From the NCBI RefSeq assembly GCF_013032005.1, contig NZ_WQBE01000001.1:682001-746000 (forward strand): a stretch of DNA of 64,000 nucleotides, read 5' to 3'. The notes under the pieces are model-generated. The model was given only the letters and a program-made list of their open reading frames with translations. It did no database searches and was not told where the DNA came from. The DNA is from Ruegeria atlantica. GTDB taxonomy: Bacteria > Pseudomonadota > Alphaproteobacteria > Rhodobacterales > Rhodobacteraceae. Positions 49,538-59,561 of this stretch are shown here, piece after piece (position 1 is the stretch's first letter; each line of letters begins with the position of its first letter). A program made the position numbers and the translations under genes.

Positions 49538-49807
49538 TCAATTGACCCTGAATTCACCCACCATGTTGCGCCATTCACCAGGCGCGATCATCTTGCGATG
49601 CGTAAACCGGACCGAATGCAGCGGACCGTCAATCTCGCGCTGCCAGAAGTCGATGAAATCGAACAATTTCGGATGATCCGGCGCCAGATCGTAATCCTGC
49701 CAGATGAACGTGTTCAGAACGTGGATGTAATCGGGCATGCGGTAGAAGAACTCTGCCGTTGTCAGCCCGTACCCTTTGAGCATTAGTTCGGTTTCGCTTT
49801 GCTCCAT
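49538..49807 (-). CDS. Usg-like family protein
   Basis: An 89-residue protein. The LKGYGLTTAEFFYRMPDY segment and the FWQREIDGPLHSVRF motif match the Usg-like family, a conserved alphaproteobacterial group without known function, first noted near other genes. The ATG at 49807 is chosen because GGAGG lies 5 bases upstream; a TTG four codons earlier overlaps this ribosome site. It is divergent from gyrA. Confidence 0.85.
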   Translation of the reverse strand: MEQSETELMLKGYGLTTAEFFYRMPDYIHVLNTFIWQDYDLAPDHPKLFDFIDFWQREIDGPLHSVRFTHRKMIAPGEWRNMVGEFRVN

Positions 49808-49927
49808 GCAGACCTCCAATTTTGTTGCAAGGTCTCTTCAGGGTAACACGAAAACACCCTAACCCTTAGTTAACAATATGTTACTCAGGTGTTACGGGGG
49901 TTTTTCGCATGCAAAATCGTTGCTTGC

Positions 49928-49960
49928 TTGCACCTTATGTGCCGGGTCTGATAAGGTGCA
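49928..49960 (+). promoter_or_regulatory. Probable gyrA promoter embedded in a perfect inverted repeat
   Basis: TGCACCTTAT at 49929-49938 and ATAAGGTGCA at 49951-49960 form a 10-bp perfect dyad with a 12-base spacer. TTGCAC (49928-49933), 16 bases and GATAAG (49950-49955) resemble -35 and -10 elements, so both arms cover the promoter. The gyrA start is 41 bases downstream. Confidence 0.5.
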
Positions 49961-50001
49961 TCCACAAGATATAGACCCAAAACAAAACACGGGCAGTTTA
50001 C

Positions 50002-52728
50002 GTGAGCGATACGCCAGATATTCCTGAAAACATGGACGAAACCCCGCCCGAGCGCCCCGTTTATGACGGCCCGACGGTGTCCATCGAATCCGAGATGCGC
50101 ACGTCCTACCTGGACTATGCAATGTCGGTCATCGTCAGCCGCGCGATCCCCGATCTGCGCGACGGGCTGAAGCCGGTGCATCGCCGCATTCTGTATGCAA
50201 TGCACGAAACCGGGAACACACACGACAAGGCCTATCGCAAATCGGCCCGCCCGGTTGGCGATGTTATGGGTAAGTACCACCCGCACGGTGACAGCGCGAT
50301 CTATGATGCGCTGGTGCGGATGGCGCAGGATTTCTCGATGTCGCTGCCGTTGCTGGATGGTCAGGGCAACTTTGGCTCGATGGACGGCGATAACCCGGCG
50401 GCCATGCGCTATACCGAAGTGCGCATGGACAAGCCCGCCGCGTCCCTGCTGGCCGATATCGAAAAAGAGACGGTCGATTTCCAGGACAATTATGACGGCA
50501 AGGACCGGGAACCGACCGTCCTGCCCGCCCGTTTCCCGAACATGTTGGTCAATGGTGCCGGTGGTATCGCCGTGGGCATGGCGACCAACATCCCACCGCA
50601 TAATCTGGGGGAAGTGATCGACGCCACGCTGGCACTGATCGACGACCCGGACCTGACGTCCGAGCAGTTGATTGAATACGTTCCCGGCCCCGACTTCCCG
50701 ACCGGCGGCGTCATGCTGGGCCGCTCGGGTGCGCGCAAAGCCTATCTTGAAGGTCGCGGCAGCGTCATTATCCGTGCCAAGACCCGCGTGGAAGAACTGC
50801 GTAAGGATCGTTACGCTATCGTCGTCGATGAAATTCCCTATCAGGTGAACAAGGCCGCGATGATCGAAAAGATCGCCGAGGCGGTGCGTGAGAAGCGCAT
50901 CGAAGGCGTGGCCCATGTACAGGACGAGTCCGACCGTAACGGTGTCCGCGTGGTAGTCGAACTGAAACGCGATGCGACACCCGAGGTGGTGCTGAACCAG
51001 CTTTACCGCTTCTCGCCGATGCAAACGTCCTTTGGCTGTAACATGCTGGCCCTGAACGGTGGTCGGCCTGAACAACTGACCCTGCGCCGGTTTCTGACCT
51101 CGTTCATCGATTTCCGCGAGGATGTCGTTGCCCGCCGCACCGCCTATGACCTTCGCAAGGCGCGGGAACGCAGCCACATCCTGTGTGGTCTGGCCGTGGC
51201 CGTTTCCAACGTGGACGAAGTTGTTGCCACCATCCGGTCATCCGCGGACGCAGCCGAGGCGCGTGAAAAGCTGATGACGCGCCGTTGGCCTGCCGCTGAG
51301 ATCGAGGGTTATCTGCGACTGATCGATGATCCTCTGTCCAAGATGAACGACGACGGCACCTATAACCTGACCGAGGTTCAGGCCCGCGCCATCCTCGACC
51401 TGCGCCTCCAGCGCCTGACCCAACTGGGCGTCAAAGAGGTCACAGACGAGTTGGAAGAACTAGCAGGTAAGATCAAGGAATACCTGGATATTCTGTCCTC
51501 GCGCGAACGCATCATGTCGATCATCGGCGATGAGTTGCGCAGCGTGCGCGAACAGTTCGCCGTTCCCCGTCGCACCGAGATCGTCGACTGGTCCGGCGAC
51601 ATGGAAGACGAGGATCTGATCGAACGCGAAGATATGGTCGTGACTGTCACCTCTGGCGGGTACATCAAACGTACCCCGCTGGCTGATTTCCGCGCGCAGA
51701 AACGCGGCGGCAAGGGCCTGTCGGGCATGCAGACCAAGGAAGAGGATGTTGTTACCAACCTCTTCGTAGCGAACACGCACACACAGCTGCTGTTCTTCAC
51801 CACCGACGGCATGGTCTACAAGCTCAAGACCTGGCGCCTGCCACAATCGGGCCGGACCGGTAAGGGCAAAGCCATCGTCAACATCCTGCCAATTCCGACA
51901 GGTGTTTCCATCGCGGCTATCATGCCCGTGGATGTCCCGGATGAAGAGTGGGAGAACCTGCAGATCGTCTTTGCCACCAGTGCCGGCGACGTGCGCCGCA
52001 ATGCGCTGAGCGATTTCACCAACGTAAAACGCAACGGCAAGATCGCGATGGACCTGCCCGAGGATGTGGAACTCGTGAACGCGCGCATCTGCTCGGAAGA
52101 GGATGACGTCATGCTGGTCACCAACTCCGGCCGTGCGATCCGCTTCCAAACCACCGATGTGCGGGTCTTCAAGGGCCGCAAGTCGACCGGTGTGCGTGGC
52201 ATCAGGCTAAGCAATGGCGACCGCGTGGTGTCGATGTCGGTGATCCGCCATTTCGAGGCTACGTCGGACGAACGCGCCGCCTATCTGAAAATGCGCCGCG
52301 CCGTGGCCGGCCTGACCGAAGAGGCCGAAACCAATGACGAGGATGGCGACGCGCTGGCGACCATCAGCCAGGAACGCTATGCCCAGATGTCGGCCGCTGA
52401 AAATCTGATCCTGACCATCACAGCAGGCGGTTCGGGCAAGCTAAGCTCCAGCCACGATTACCCGGTCCGCGGACGCGGAGGCATGGGGGTTGCGGCCATG
52501 GACAAGGCAATGCGCGGCGGAGAGCTGGTGGCCTCGTTCCCGGTTGAGATCGACGATCAGATCATGCTGGCCACCTCCAAAGGCCAATCAATCCGGGTTC
52601 CCGTCGAAGGCATCTCGTTCCGGTCGCGCAGCGCGGGCGGTGTGAAGGTGTTCAACACCGGTAAAGGCGAAGTGGTCGTCAGCGTCGCCTGGATCGCCGA
52701 TCAAGGCGACGAAGAGGCCGAGGGATAA
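50002..52728 (+). CDS. gyrA: DNA gyrase subunit A
   Basis: Breakage-reunion subunit of the type II topoisomerase that introduces negative supercoils. The 908-residue protein starts at GTG 50002. The catalytic tyrosine is Y137 in AAMRYTEV; the quinolone-resistance region is [12 protein letters not shown] with S98 and D102 (equivalent to E. coli S83 and D87) unchanged. The C-terminal beta-pinwheel domain (about 520-900) carries the gyrase-specific [11 protein letters not shown] (GyrA box-like) that distinguishes it from ParC. No frame breaks. Confidence 0.97.
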   Translation: MSDTPDIPENMDETPPERPVYDGPTVSIESEMRTSYLDYAMSVIVSRAIPDLRDGLKPVHRRILYAMHETGNTHDKAYRKSARPVGDVMGKYHPHGDSAIYDALVRMAQDFSMSLPLLDGQGNFGSMDGDNPAAMRYTEVRMDKPAASLLADIEKETVDFQDNYDGKDREPTVLPARFPNMLVNGAGGIAVGMATNIPPHNLGEVIDATLALIDDPDLTSEQLIEYVPGPDFPTGGVMLGRSGARKAYLEGRGSVIIRAKTRVEELRKDRYAIVVDEIPYQVNKAAMIEKIAEAVREKRIEGVAHVQDESDRNGVRVVVELKRDATPEVVLNQLYRFSPMQTSFGCNMLALNGGRPEQLTLRRFLTSFIDFREDVVARRTAYDLRKARERSHILCGLAVAVSNVDEVVATIRSSADAAEAREKLMTRRWPAAEIEGYLRLIDDPLSKMNDDGTYNLTEVQARAILDLRLQRLTQLGVKEVTDELEELAGKIKEYLDILSSRERIMSIIGDELRSVREQFAVPRRTEIVDWSGDMEDEDLIEREDMVVTVTSGGYIKRTPLADFRAQKRGGKGLSGMQTKEEDVVTNLFVANTHTQLLFFTTDGMVYKLKTWRLPQSGRTGKGKAIVNILPIPTGVSIAAIMPVDVPDEEWENLQIVFATSAGDVRRNALSDFTNVKRNGKIAMDLPEDVELVNARICSEEDDVMLVTNSGRAIRFQTTDVRVFKGRKSTGVRGIRLSNGDRVVSMSVIRHFEATSDERAAYLKMRRAVAGLTEEAETNDEDGDALATISQERYAQMSAAENLILTITAGGSGKLSSSHDYPVRGRGGMGVAAMDKAMRGGELVASFPVEIDDQIMLATSKGQSIRVPVEGISFRSRSAGGVKVFNTGKGEVVVSVAWIADQGDEEAEG

Positions 52729-52738
52729 GATTACAACA

Positions 52739-52777
52739 AAGGCCCCAGAGCGCAGTGTTTTGGGGCCTTGGATTTTG
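52739..52777 (+). terminator. Intrinsic terminator after gyrA
   Basis: AAGGCCCCA at 52739-52747 pairs with TGGGGCCTT at 52761-52769 around a 13-base loop, followed by GGATTTTG. It lies 11 bases after the stop. Confidence 0.75.
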
Positions 52778-52920
52778 TTTTCGCCAATATTCTCTCATAA
52801 TGTGGCAATCAACGGTCTGCCCAATAGAACGATCAAATCGGCGCTGGTTTCTGTATTTCCTAAAAATCGCTATTCTATGACCAAGGATATTTGAAACAGC
52901 AGTTTCAAGAGGTCGTTTTA

Positions 52921-53364
52921 ATGCGAATTTTGTTCAAACAAAGTTTAGTTGTCTTTTGGTTTCTCTGGTGGACATTCGCGTTTTTGACCGACTTCATCGG
53001 CGGGCTAGAGCTGCTGGGGGTGACTTCAACCCCTTGGTTTGACGGTCACAACTTTCCGTTTCTGCAAAAAACGCTGGCGCAGTTTGGTGCCTCTACTGCC
53101 GTTGATGTAATTTTATTTGTCGGGATCATACTGTGGCTATTTCTTTCGACGCTGCTATTTGCGTTCGCGTCATTTACCCCGTATTCCCAGACGGATCGCT
53201 GGCAGAAGAGGGTCGACGCAGCGTTTATCGTATCGCTAGGATTGTGGCTTGCTTTTTTTCTGGCGGATCAGACGGTCATGAATTTTGATTTGGAAGAAAA
53301 CCATATGGTTCAGGGGAGCTTTCAATTACTATGCTATCTGACCATCTACCTACTGCCTGATTAG
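52921..53364 (+). CDS. Orphan integral membrane protein, unknown function
   Basis: A 147-residue protein with four hydrophobic segments (about 7-28, 62-87, 100-121 and 126-143 depending on boundaries). The ATG at 52921 has AGAGGT 7 bases upstream, which decides it over the in-frame start 10 codons earlier. It is rich in Phe and Trp (FWFLWWTFAFL) with AT-richer codons than its neighbours. No family is recognised. It lies between the gyrA terminator and the convergent carboxypeptidase gene, as a single-gene unit. Confidence 0.7.
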   Translation: MRILFKQSLVVFWFLWWTFAFLTDFIGGLELLGVTSTPWFDGHNFPFLQKTLAQFGASTAVDVILFVGIILWLFLSTLLFAFASFTPYSQTDRWQKRVDAAFIVSLGLWLAFFLADQTVMNFDLEENHMVQGSFQLLCYLTIYLLPD

Positions 53365-53451
53365 CAATGCTCGGTTCCTATGGGCTGCTTTAGGCAAAGA
53401 ACTGGCAACGCGGCACACATGTGACAACCAGTTTGGCCGGAAATTGTGCGT

Positions 53452-54930
53452 TCAAAGATTGTAGAGCGTACCAAATTTCTGTTCCAAATACGCCAACAAC
53501 GGTTCCGGTCCCGGTTCAATCCCGCTGGCGCGTTGGATAGTCTCGCGCGGGGTGAAGAGCCCGCCAAAACGCTGTAGGTTCTCGCACAGCCAACTGGTTG
53601 CGCCTGACGTGTCGCCCCTGATCAGTTGCGCATCCAAACCAGGAACCGCAGCGCGCAACGCTTGATACAGACATCCGGCATAGACATTGCCCAATGAATA
53701 GGTCGGGAAATAACCAAACAACCCGACCGACCAGTGGACGTCCTGTAAACACCCGTTCGAAGGTCGGTCGACCTCATATCCAAAATCGGCCTTGAATCGG
53801 TCGTTCCACGCCGCTTCCAGATCGCTGACCTGAAGGTCTCCGGCCATTAGGGCGCGTTCAAGGTCAAAGCGCAGCATGATGTGCAGGTTGTATTGCACCT
53901 CGTCCGCCTCGGTCCGGATATAGCCTTTGTGTACGCCGTTGACCGTGGCATAGAACGCATCGGCATCCGCGACATCGAAATCACCGAACGCGTCAACCAT
54001 TTGATTGTAAAGCCACTCCGTGAACGCCCGAGATCGGCCCAGCTGGTTTTCATAAATCCGGCTTTGACTTTCATGCACGCCCATCGACACGCCCTGCCCC
54101 AGTGGTGTCAGCGCATAGGCCGGGTTGATACCCTGTTCATAGGCGGCGTGGCCGACCTCATGAATGGTTGAGTAGAAACAGTTGAACGGGTCGGTCTCGC
54201 TGGTGCGAGTGGTGATGCGCACATCCAGGCCACTGCCCGAACTGAACGGATGTACTGCCTTGTCCACCCGCCCAGTATTCAGATCGTACCCGAACGTGGT
54301 CGCCAGTTTCTGCGACAATTGCATCTGTATCTGTTCGTCGAATTTTCCGGTCAGAGCGTGCGGCGCTGGTTTATCCAAAACGGCCGCGCGCAGGGCCACA
54401 AGACGAGGGCGCATCTGATCGAAAATCTCGGCGATTTGTGAACCGGTGGTATAGGGTTCGTAGTCTTCAACCATGGCGTCATAGACATCACCACCCTGCG
54501 CCAGTGCAGCGCCTTCTTCACGCTTGAGGGCAACGACCTCCTCGAGAACAGGCAAAAAGGCAGAAACATCTTCATCCGCACGGGCCTTCGCCCACGTGCC
54601 TTGCGCCGCTGAGGTCACGCGCGCAATGGCCTTGGCCAGATCGGCTGGCACTTTTGCCGTCCGCTCGTAAGTTCGACGGATATCGCGCAATTGGGCGCGG
54701 GCTACGTCGTCTTGTGGGTCGGCTTGCTCCAACCACTCAGCCACGCGCGGGTCAGAGCGGCGGGCGTGCAGAACCGCTTCGATCGCGGCCATTTCCTCCG
54801 CCCGTTGCGGGGCCGCGCCGCGCGGCATCACCGTTTCCTGGTCCCAGCCCAGCCGCCCGGCGATTTGCCCGAGGGCCGACGTTTCGCGTTGGAAGGCCAT
54901 CAGGTCATCATAGGCAGTCATCAGGGTCAT
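53452..54930 (-). CDS. Carboxypeptidase, M32 family
   Basis: A 492-residue zinc metallocarboxypeptidase (Taq/Pfu carboxypeptidase type). The zinc-binding HExxH is HEVGH at about residue 250, followed downstream by the second-glutamate region GVHESQSRIYENQ. The DVRITTRTSE and HSVG-like QDVHWSVGLFGYFPTYSLGN segments are also family features. ATG 54930 overlaps the ctaA stop (ATGA); an ATG three codons later is an alternative. It is probably co-transcribed with ctaA. Confidence 0.94.
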   Translation of the reverse strand: MTLMTAYDDLMAFQRETSALGQIAGRLGWDQETVMPRGAAPQRAEEMAAIEAVLHARRSDPRVAEWLEQADPQDDVARAQLRDIRRTYERTAKVPADLAKAIARVTSAAQGTWAKARADEDVSAFLPVLEEVVALKREEGAALAQGGDVYDAMVEDYEPYTTGSQIAEIFDQMRPRLVALRAAVLDKPAPHALTGKFDEQIQMQLSQKLATTFGYDLNTGRVDKAVHPFSSGSGLDVRITTRTSETDPFNCFYSTIHEVGHAAYEQGINPAYALTPLGQGVSMGVHESQSRIYENQLGRSRAFTEWLYNQMVDAFGDFDVADADAFYATVNGVHKGYIRTEADEVQYNLHIMLRFDLERALMAGDLQVSDLEAAWNDRFKADFGYEVDRPSNGCLQDVHWSVGLFGYFPTYSLGNVYAGCLYQALRAAVPGLDAQLIRGDTSGATSWLCENLQRFGGLFTPRETIQRASGIEPGPEPLLAYLEQKFGTLYNL

Positions 54931-56072
54931 GCTCCGCGGATTGAGGTGGCGATTGGATATGCTGTCAGGAAACGTGCGCGCAGGATCAGGGTCCAAACAA
55001 CAACGGCCATGAACTGGTGGAAGATGGCGATCTGCCAGGGGGCCGCGTAGATCACCGTCATAATCCCGACCACCACCTGCAGCGAAAGCGCCGCAAAAGC
55101 TGCATTGAACGCAAACCGCGTTTGCGGATGCGCGCTGGTGCTGCCGCGTCTCCAGACAATGATGCCGAAGATAAACAGAAGATAGCCAGCACAGCGGTGA
55201 ATGAACTGCACCAGACCGGGGCTTTCAAAGAAATTGCGCCACATCGGTTCAAGCATCGTCGCGTCAGGCGGCAACAATTGACCACCGATCAGGGGCCAAT
55301 CGGTATATGATCTTCCAGCGTCTATGCCTGCCACAAGGGCGCCTATGAGTATTTGTAGAAAGGCGAAATGCATCAGCCCGGTCGATAGCGAGAACAGTTT
55401 GCCCTCTTTCGCGCGGCGGGCCTGCATCAGGTCACGCTCCTCGCGTCCCAGCTCAAAGATGTACCACGCAAGGAACCCGAGGATAACGAAGGCCAGACCC
55501 AGATGGACTGCCAGGCGATAGCTGGCAACGGCCGTCATCCCCTCGCCCTGCGTCACGCCCGAGGCAACCATCCACCAGCCAACCGCGCCCTGAACACCGC
55601 CCAAAGCGCCTGGAATCAGCAATTTACCTGTCCACCCGGTCGGAATTTTCCGGGCCAGCAAGAAGCCAAAGAACCCAAGTGCCCAAACTAGACCGATCAC
55701 CCGGCCCAGTTGACGGTGACCCCACTCCCACCAGTAAATGGATTTAAAGTCATCAAGCTCCATCCATTGGTTCTGAATGCGCCATTGATCGATCTGCTTG
55801 TACTTTTCGAACTCGGCCTGCCAATCGGCCTCGGTCATTGGCGGGATGGCCCCAGTGACCGGGCGCCATTCCGTTATCGACAGTCCGCTATCGGTCAGGC
55901 GTGTCAGGCCGCCTACGGCGATCATGACAACGACCAGCGCGAACAGGATCATCAGCCAGACGCAAATTGCCCCGCGTGCGCCGCCACGACCACGGTCAAT
56001 CATGCCCGGTTGAACGGCCTGTTGTTTTTCTGTGTCTGAGACGTCTTCGAAGATGCTGCGCTTACCGCTCAT
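54927..56072 (-). CDS. ctaA: Heme A synthase
   Basis: Oxidises heme O to heme A for aa3-type cytochrome oxidase. The 381-residue inner-membrane protein has about eight helices and the conserved histidines in WWEWGHRQLGRVIG, RLAVHLGLAFV, FIHRCAGYLLF and AIFHQFMAV. SGLSITEWRPVTGAIPP is a type-2 CtaA signature; the paired extracellular cysteines of the Bacillus type are absent, as usual in proteobacteria. It overlaps the M32 carboxypeptidase by 4 bases. Confidence 0.95.
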   Translation of the reverse strand: MSGKRSIFEDVSDTEKQQAVQPGMIDRGRGGARGAICVWLMILFALVVVMIAVGGLTRLTDSGLSITEWRPVTGAIPPMTEADWQAEFEKYKQIDQWRIQNQWMELDDFKSIYWWEWGHRQLGRVIGLVWALGFFGFLLARKIPTGWTGKLLIPGALGGVQGAVGWWMVASGVTQGEGMTAVASYRLAVHLGLAFVILGFLAWYIFELGREERDLMQARRAKEGKLFSLSTGLMHFAFLQILIGALVAGIDAGRSYTDWPLIGGQLLPPDATMLEPMWRNFFESPGLVQFIHRCAGYLLFIFGIIVWRRGSTSAHPQTRFAFNAAFAALSLQVVVGIMTVIYAAPWQIAIFHQFMAVVVWTLILRARFLTAYPIATSIRGA

Positions 56073-56134
56073 GCTGTCCTCTTGTGCCTTGGATTTCGTC
56101 GCAAGCTAGGGTGAAGGGGGGCTAAGGTCCAGCC

Positions 56135-56878
56135 TCAGCCTTTATCCTTCCAACGGACCATCTGACGCATGATCCCGTGCAGCATCTGCACATCCGCGCG
56201 CGTCATCCGCATCCGAGACCACAGATTGCGCAAATTGGTCTTCATGCCTTCAGCCTTTTCGGGTGGATAGAAAAAGCCCGCCTCGTCCAGCCGGTTTTCG
56301 TAATGTTCGACCAGTTTTTCGACCTCGATCCCCGTGGCCCAGTCGCCTTTGCCCAGATCGGTGGCTTCGTGCACCACATCGCCTGTCTGGCGCATCCACT
56401 CATAGGCGGTCAACAACACGCATTGGCCAAGGTTCAGCGAGGCATATTCCGGGTTTACCGGAACCGAGATAATGGCATTTGCCTTGGCGATATCTTCGTT
56501 TTCCAATCCTGCCCGTTCCGGTCCGAACAAGACCGAGACCTTTTCACCAGCTGCCACTTTCTCGGCCGCGATCTGCATCGCGCGTTCGGGGCTGTAGACC
56601 GGTTTGGTCAGACCACGCTGGCGCGCGGTGGTTGCAAAGACAAAAGTGCTGTCGGCCAGCGCGCCCGCAAGGTCATCGAACAGCTGCGCTTCGTCCAGCA
56701 AGCGCCCTGCCCCGCTGGACATTGCCACCGCCTTGGGGTTTGGCCAGCCATCACGCGGTGCCACGATCCGCATCCGGTCCAGCCCGAAATTCCACATCGC
56801 CCGCGCGGCAGCGCCGATGTTTTCACCTATCTGAGGGCGGACGAGCACAAAGGACGGCTGGGATGTATCGCTGGGCAT
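56135..56878 (-). CDS. trmJ: tRNA (cytidine/uridine-2'-O-)-methyltransferase TrmJ
   Basis: SPOUT-class methyltransferase for 2'-O-methylation of nucleotide 32 in the tRNA anticodon loop. The 247-residue protein has FVLVRPQIGENIGAAARAMWNFGL (split at residue 24), SVLFGPERAGLENED (SAM-binding knot) and SLNLGQCVLLTAYEWMRQ, the three TrmH-family motifs, plus a C-terminal extension typical of TrmJ. It is transcribed alone. Confidence 0.93.
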   Translation of the reverse strand: MPSDTSQPSFVLVRPQIGENIGAAARAMWNFGLDRMRIVAPRDGWPNPKAVAMSSGAGRLLDEAQLFDDLAGALADSTFVFATTARQRGLTKPVYSPERAMQIAAEKVAAGEKVSVLFGPERAGLENEDIAKANAIISVPVNPEYASLNLGQCVLLTAYEWMRQTGDVVHEATDLGKGDWATGIEVEKLVEHYENRLDEAGFFYPPEKAEGMKTNLRNLWSRMRMTRADVQMLHGIMRQMVRWKDKG

Positions 56879-57032
56879 GGTTGTCTCCGGAAAACTTGGC
56901 TTGCTGTAATCGGCGCGATGGCGCAGGGCAAGGCATCCGATTGGTCAATTACGCCTTAAACCGGCATAAAAGTTTGCTTCCCCGGCACAATCCGCTAAAC
57001 CGCGCGAAAGACTGAAAGCTAAGGACGCGCCA

Positions 57033-57650
57033 ATGGACACCCCCGAGCAGCCGCAGATTTACCTGATCACCCCTCCGACCATCTCATTGAGCACGTTCCC
57101 CGACCAGCTTAGCCGCGTTCTGGACGGTGCCGAGATTGCCTGCATCCGACTGGCTTTGGCAGGCAATGACGAAGACGCGATCTCGCGCGCTGCTGATGCC
57201 TGTCGCGAAGTGGCCCATACCCGTGACGTGGCGCTGGTCATCTCGAACCATGTTCTGCTGGCGCAACGGTTGGGGTTGGACGGGGTGCATCTGGACGACG
57301 CTGCACGTTCAGTGCGCGCAGCGCGCAAGGAGTTGGGCGCGGATGCCATTGTTGGCAGTTTTTGTGGCGCGTCCAGCCATGATGGCATGACCGCCGGCGA
57401 AGCTGGCGTAGATTATGTTGCCTTTGGCCCGGTCGGTGCTTCAACGTTGGGGGACGGAACCACGGCTGAAAAAGACCTGTTTCAGTGGTGGTCTGAGATG
57501 ATCGAGGTTCCGGTTGTGGCCGAAGGTGGCCTGACGCCTGAGCTGATCCGCGACCTGACCCCTTGCACTGATTTCTTCGGTATCGGGGATGAGATCTGGT
57601 CGCAAGAAGACCCGCTTGCCGCGCTTAAAACTCTTACCGATGCGATGTGA
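57033..57650 (+). CDS. Thiamine-phosphate synthase-like (ThiE/TenI fold) protein
   Basis: A 205-residue TIM-barrel protein of the ThiE/TenI family: YLITPPTISL start, GVHLDDAARSVRAARKELG, GSFCGASSHDGMTAGEAGVDYVAFGPV and VVAEGGLTPELI. In ThiE the first barrel strand normally ends QxRxK; here it reads ACIRLAL without the lysine, so the catalytic or pyrophosphate-binding set may be altered. It stands alone with no thi neighbours and no TPP riboswitch seen. It may be a genuine divergent ThiE or a paralogue with another role. Confidence 0.75.
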   Translation: MDTPEQPQIYLITPPTISLSTFPDQLSRVLDGAEIACIRLALAGNDEDAISRAADACREVAHTRDVALVISNHVLLAQRLGLDGVHLDDAARSVRAARKELGADAIVGSFCGASSHDGMTAGEAGVDYVAFGPVGASTLGDGTTAEKDLFQWWSEMIEVPVVAEGGLTPELIRDLTPCTDFFGIGDEIWSQEDPLAALKTLTDAM

Positions 57651-57695
57651 GCGTTAACCCTTGCACCCACCTCGGGGCTGCGGCATGACACGGGC

Positions 57696-58589
57696 ATGAC
57701 TCAGAACAGCGAAATCCTGTGTATCGGTTCGGTCCTGTGGGACATAATCGGGCGGTCCGCCAGCGCCATGCGTCAGGGCTCGGACGTGCCGGGGCGGATC
57801 ACCCGCCTGCCCGGCGGAGTGGCCATGAACATCGCCATGACGCTGGTGCGCTTCGGCATGACGCCGACCCTTCTGACAGCCATTGGTCGCGACCCCGAAG
57901 GCGACGAGTTGGTCAACGCCTGTTCGCGGCTGGGCATGGTCACGGACCACATCTATCGTTCGCAGGATTTGCCGACAGACAGGTACATGGCCGTCGAAGG
58001 GGCCAACGGCCTGATCGCGGCAATTGCTGACGCGCACTCGCTTGAGGCCGCCGGGGCGAAAGTCCTGCGCCCCTTGATGCAAGGGCCGCTGGGGTATGAG
58101 AACACTCCGTTCCAGGGTCCCATCGCGCTGGACGGCAACCTGACGCTGAACTTGTTGGAAGAAATCGCCCAAAGCCCCGCCTTTGCGCGTGCGGACCTGC
58201 GCGTGGCCCCGGCCTCGCCCGGCAAGGCCGAACGTCTGCTGCCGTTCCTGAAACACGCCCGCGCCACGCTTTATGTGAACCTCGAAGAGGCCGGCATCTT
58301 GTGCCAGCGCGAATTCACCGATTCTGAAGGCGCCGCCAAGGGCCTGCTGGACCGTGGCGCGCTGCGGGTGCTGGTCACGGACGGCGGCAACTCGGCCACC
58401 ATTGGCAGCGCTGACGAAATATTGACCCAAACACCGCCCTCCGTTCTGGTCACCCGTGTGACCGGTGCGGGCGATACTTTCATGGCGGCGCATATCGCGT
58501 CCGAGGCCAACGGTGCGTCCAATGACGAAGCCTTACGCCGCGCCCTACATGCCGCCGCAACCTATGTTTCCGGAGAAACACCACTGTGA
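57696..58589 (+). CDS. psuK: PfkB-family kinase, probably pseudouridine kinase
   Basis: A 297-residue ribokinase-fold enzyme expected to phosphorylate pseudouridine to its 5'-phosphate. It has the GRITRLPGGVAMNIAMTL substrate segment (split over residues 31-48), the DGNLTLNLLEE stretch and the PfkB signature VTGAGDTFMAAHI with the catalytic Asp. Substrate is inferred from the GTGA overlap with psuG downstream, a classical psuK-psuG pair for pseudouridine catabolism. Confidence 0.88.
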   Translation: MTQNSEILCIGSVLWDIIGRSASAMRQGSDVPGRITRLPGGVAMNIAMTLVRFGMTPTLLTAIGRDPEGDELVNACSRLGMVTDHIYRSQDLPTDRYMAVEGANGLIAAIADAHSLEAAGAKVLRPLMQGPLGYENTPFQGPIALDGNLTLNLLEEIAQSPAFARADLRVAPASPGKAERLLPFLKHARATLYVNLEEAGILCQREFTDSEGAAKGLLDRGALRVLVTDGGNSATIGSADEILTQTPPSVLVTRVTGAGDTFMAAHIASEANGASNDEALRRALHAAATYVSGETPL

Positions 58590-59497
58590 TCGACATCCAA
58601 TATTCCGCCGAGGTCCGCACCGCCAAAGATGCAGGTCAGCCCATCGTTGCGCTGGAAAGCACCATCATCACCCATGGTATGCCCTACCCTCAGAATATCG
58701 AGGTGGCGGCGCAGGTTCAGCAGGACGTCCGTGACGCTGGCGCGGTTCCTGCAACCATGGCCGTGATCAAAGGCAAACTGCATGTGGGCCTGGAAGACGA
58801 CCAGTTGAAAGCACTGGGGCAGGCCCAGGGCGTCGCCAAGATCTCACGCGCGGACATGGCGGCCTGTATGTCGACCAGCGGCACCGGGGCCACGACAGTG
58901 GCCGCCACGATGATCGCCGCGCGCTATGCCGGGATCGAAGTTTTTGCGACCGGTGGCATCGGTGGTGTGCATCAGGGGGCCGAGACCTCGTTTGACATCT
59001 CAGCCGATCTGCACGAATTGGCGCAGACACCTGTTACTGTTGTTGCAGCCGGTGCGAAAGCCATCCTGGATCTTGCTAAAACACTTGAAGTGCTCGAGAC
59101 ATTGGGCGTTCCGGTTATCGCGCATGGACAGGATGAATTCCCGGCTTTTTGGTCCGCCAAGTCCCCCTATCCTGCGCCCTTGCGCATGGATAGTGCCGAA
59201 GACATCGCCAAGGCCCACGCCACCCGTCGCGCGCTTGGCCTGCCCGGGGGTCAGCTGGTTGCCAACCCGATCCCGGACGCCGATCAAATCCCGGCCGAGG
59301 AACTGGCCCCCATCATCGCTGCCGCCCAATCCGACGCGGATACGCACCGGATCACCGGCAAAGGCGTCACGCCATACCTGCTACAACGGATCTATGAACA
59401 GACCGGGGGCCGCTCGCTGACCGCAAACATTGCGCTGGTACGCAACAATGCCCGTCTAGCCGCCGGTATCGCGATTGCTTTGACCAAATCCGCCTAG
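58586..59497 (+). CDS. psuG: Pseudouridine-5'-phosphate glycosidase
   Basis: Cleaves the C-C bond of pseudouridine 5'-phosphate to uracil and ribose 5-phosphate. The 303-residue protein shows VALESTIITHGMPYPQN (catalytic Glu), AVIKGKLHVGL and KISRADMAACM (active-site lysines), the GTGATTVAATMIAA loop and FATGGIGGVHQG. Start is GTG 58586 within the psuK stop. Length and motifs are normal. Confidence 0.95.
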   Translation: MIDIQYSAEVRTAKDAGQPIVALESTIITHGMPYPQNIEVAAQVQQDVRDAGAVPATMAVIKGKLHVGLEDDQLKALGQAQGVAKISRADMAACMSTSGTGATTVAATMIAARYAGIEVFATGGIGGVHQGAETSFDISADLHELAQTPVTVVAAGAKAILDLAKTLEVLETLGVPVIAHGQDEFPAFWSAKSPYPAPLRMDSAEDIAKAHATRRALGLPGGQLVANPIPDADQIPAEELAPIIAAAQSDADTHRITGKGVTPYLLQRIYEQTGGRSLTANIALVRNNARLAAGIAIALTKSA

Positions 59498-59561
59498 AGC
59501 TACCCTATTGTACCAAGACGCCGGACTGCTTAACTAAATCGGCAAACCAATCAGGATCGCA

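Noticed and set aside
49870..49884. CtrA-type box TTAA-N7-TTAC between the Usg-like gene and gyrA
   Set aside because: One mismatch to TTAA-N7-TTAA in an AT-rich spacer is likely by chance, and neither neighbour is a typical CtrA target.
49885..51177. 430-codon minus-strand frame opposite gyrA
   Set aside because: Antisense to well-conserved gyrA codons; no motif or ribosome site.
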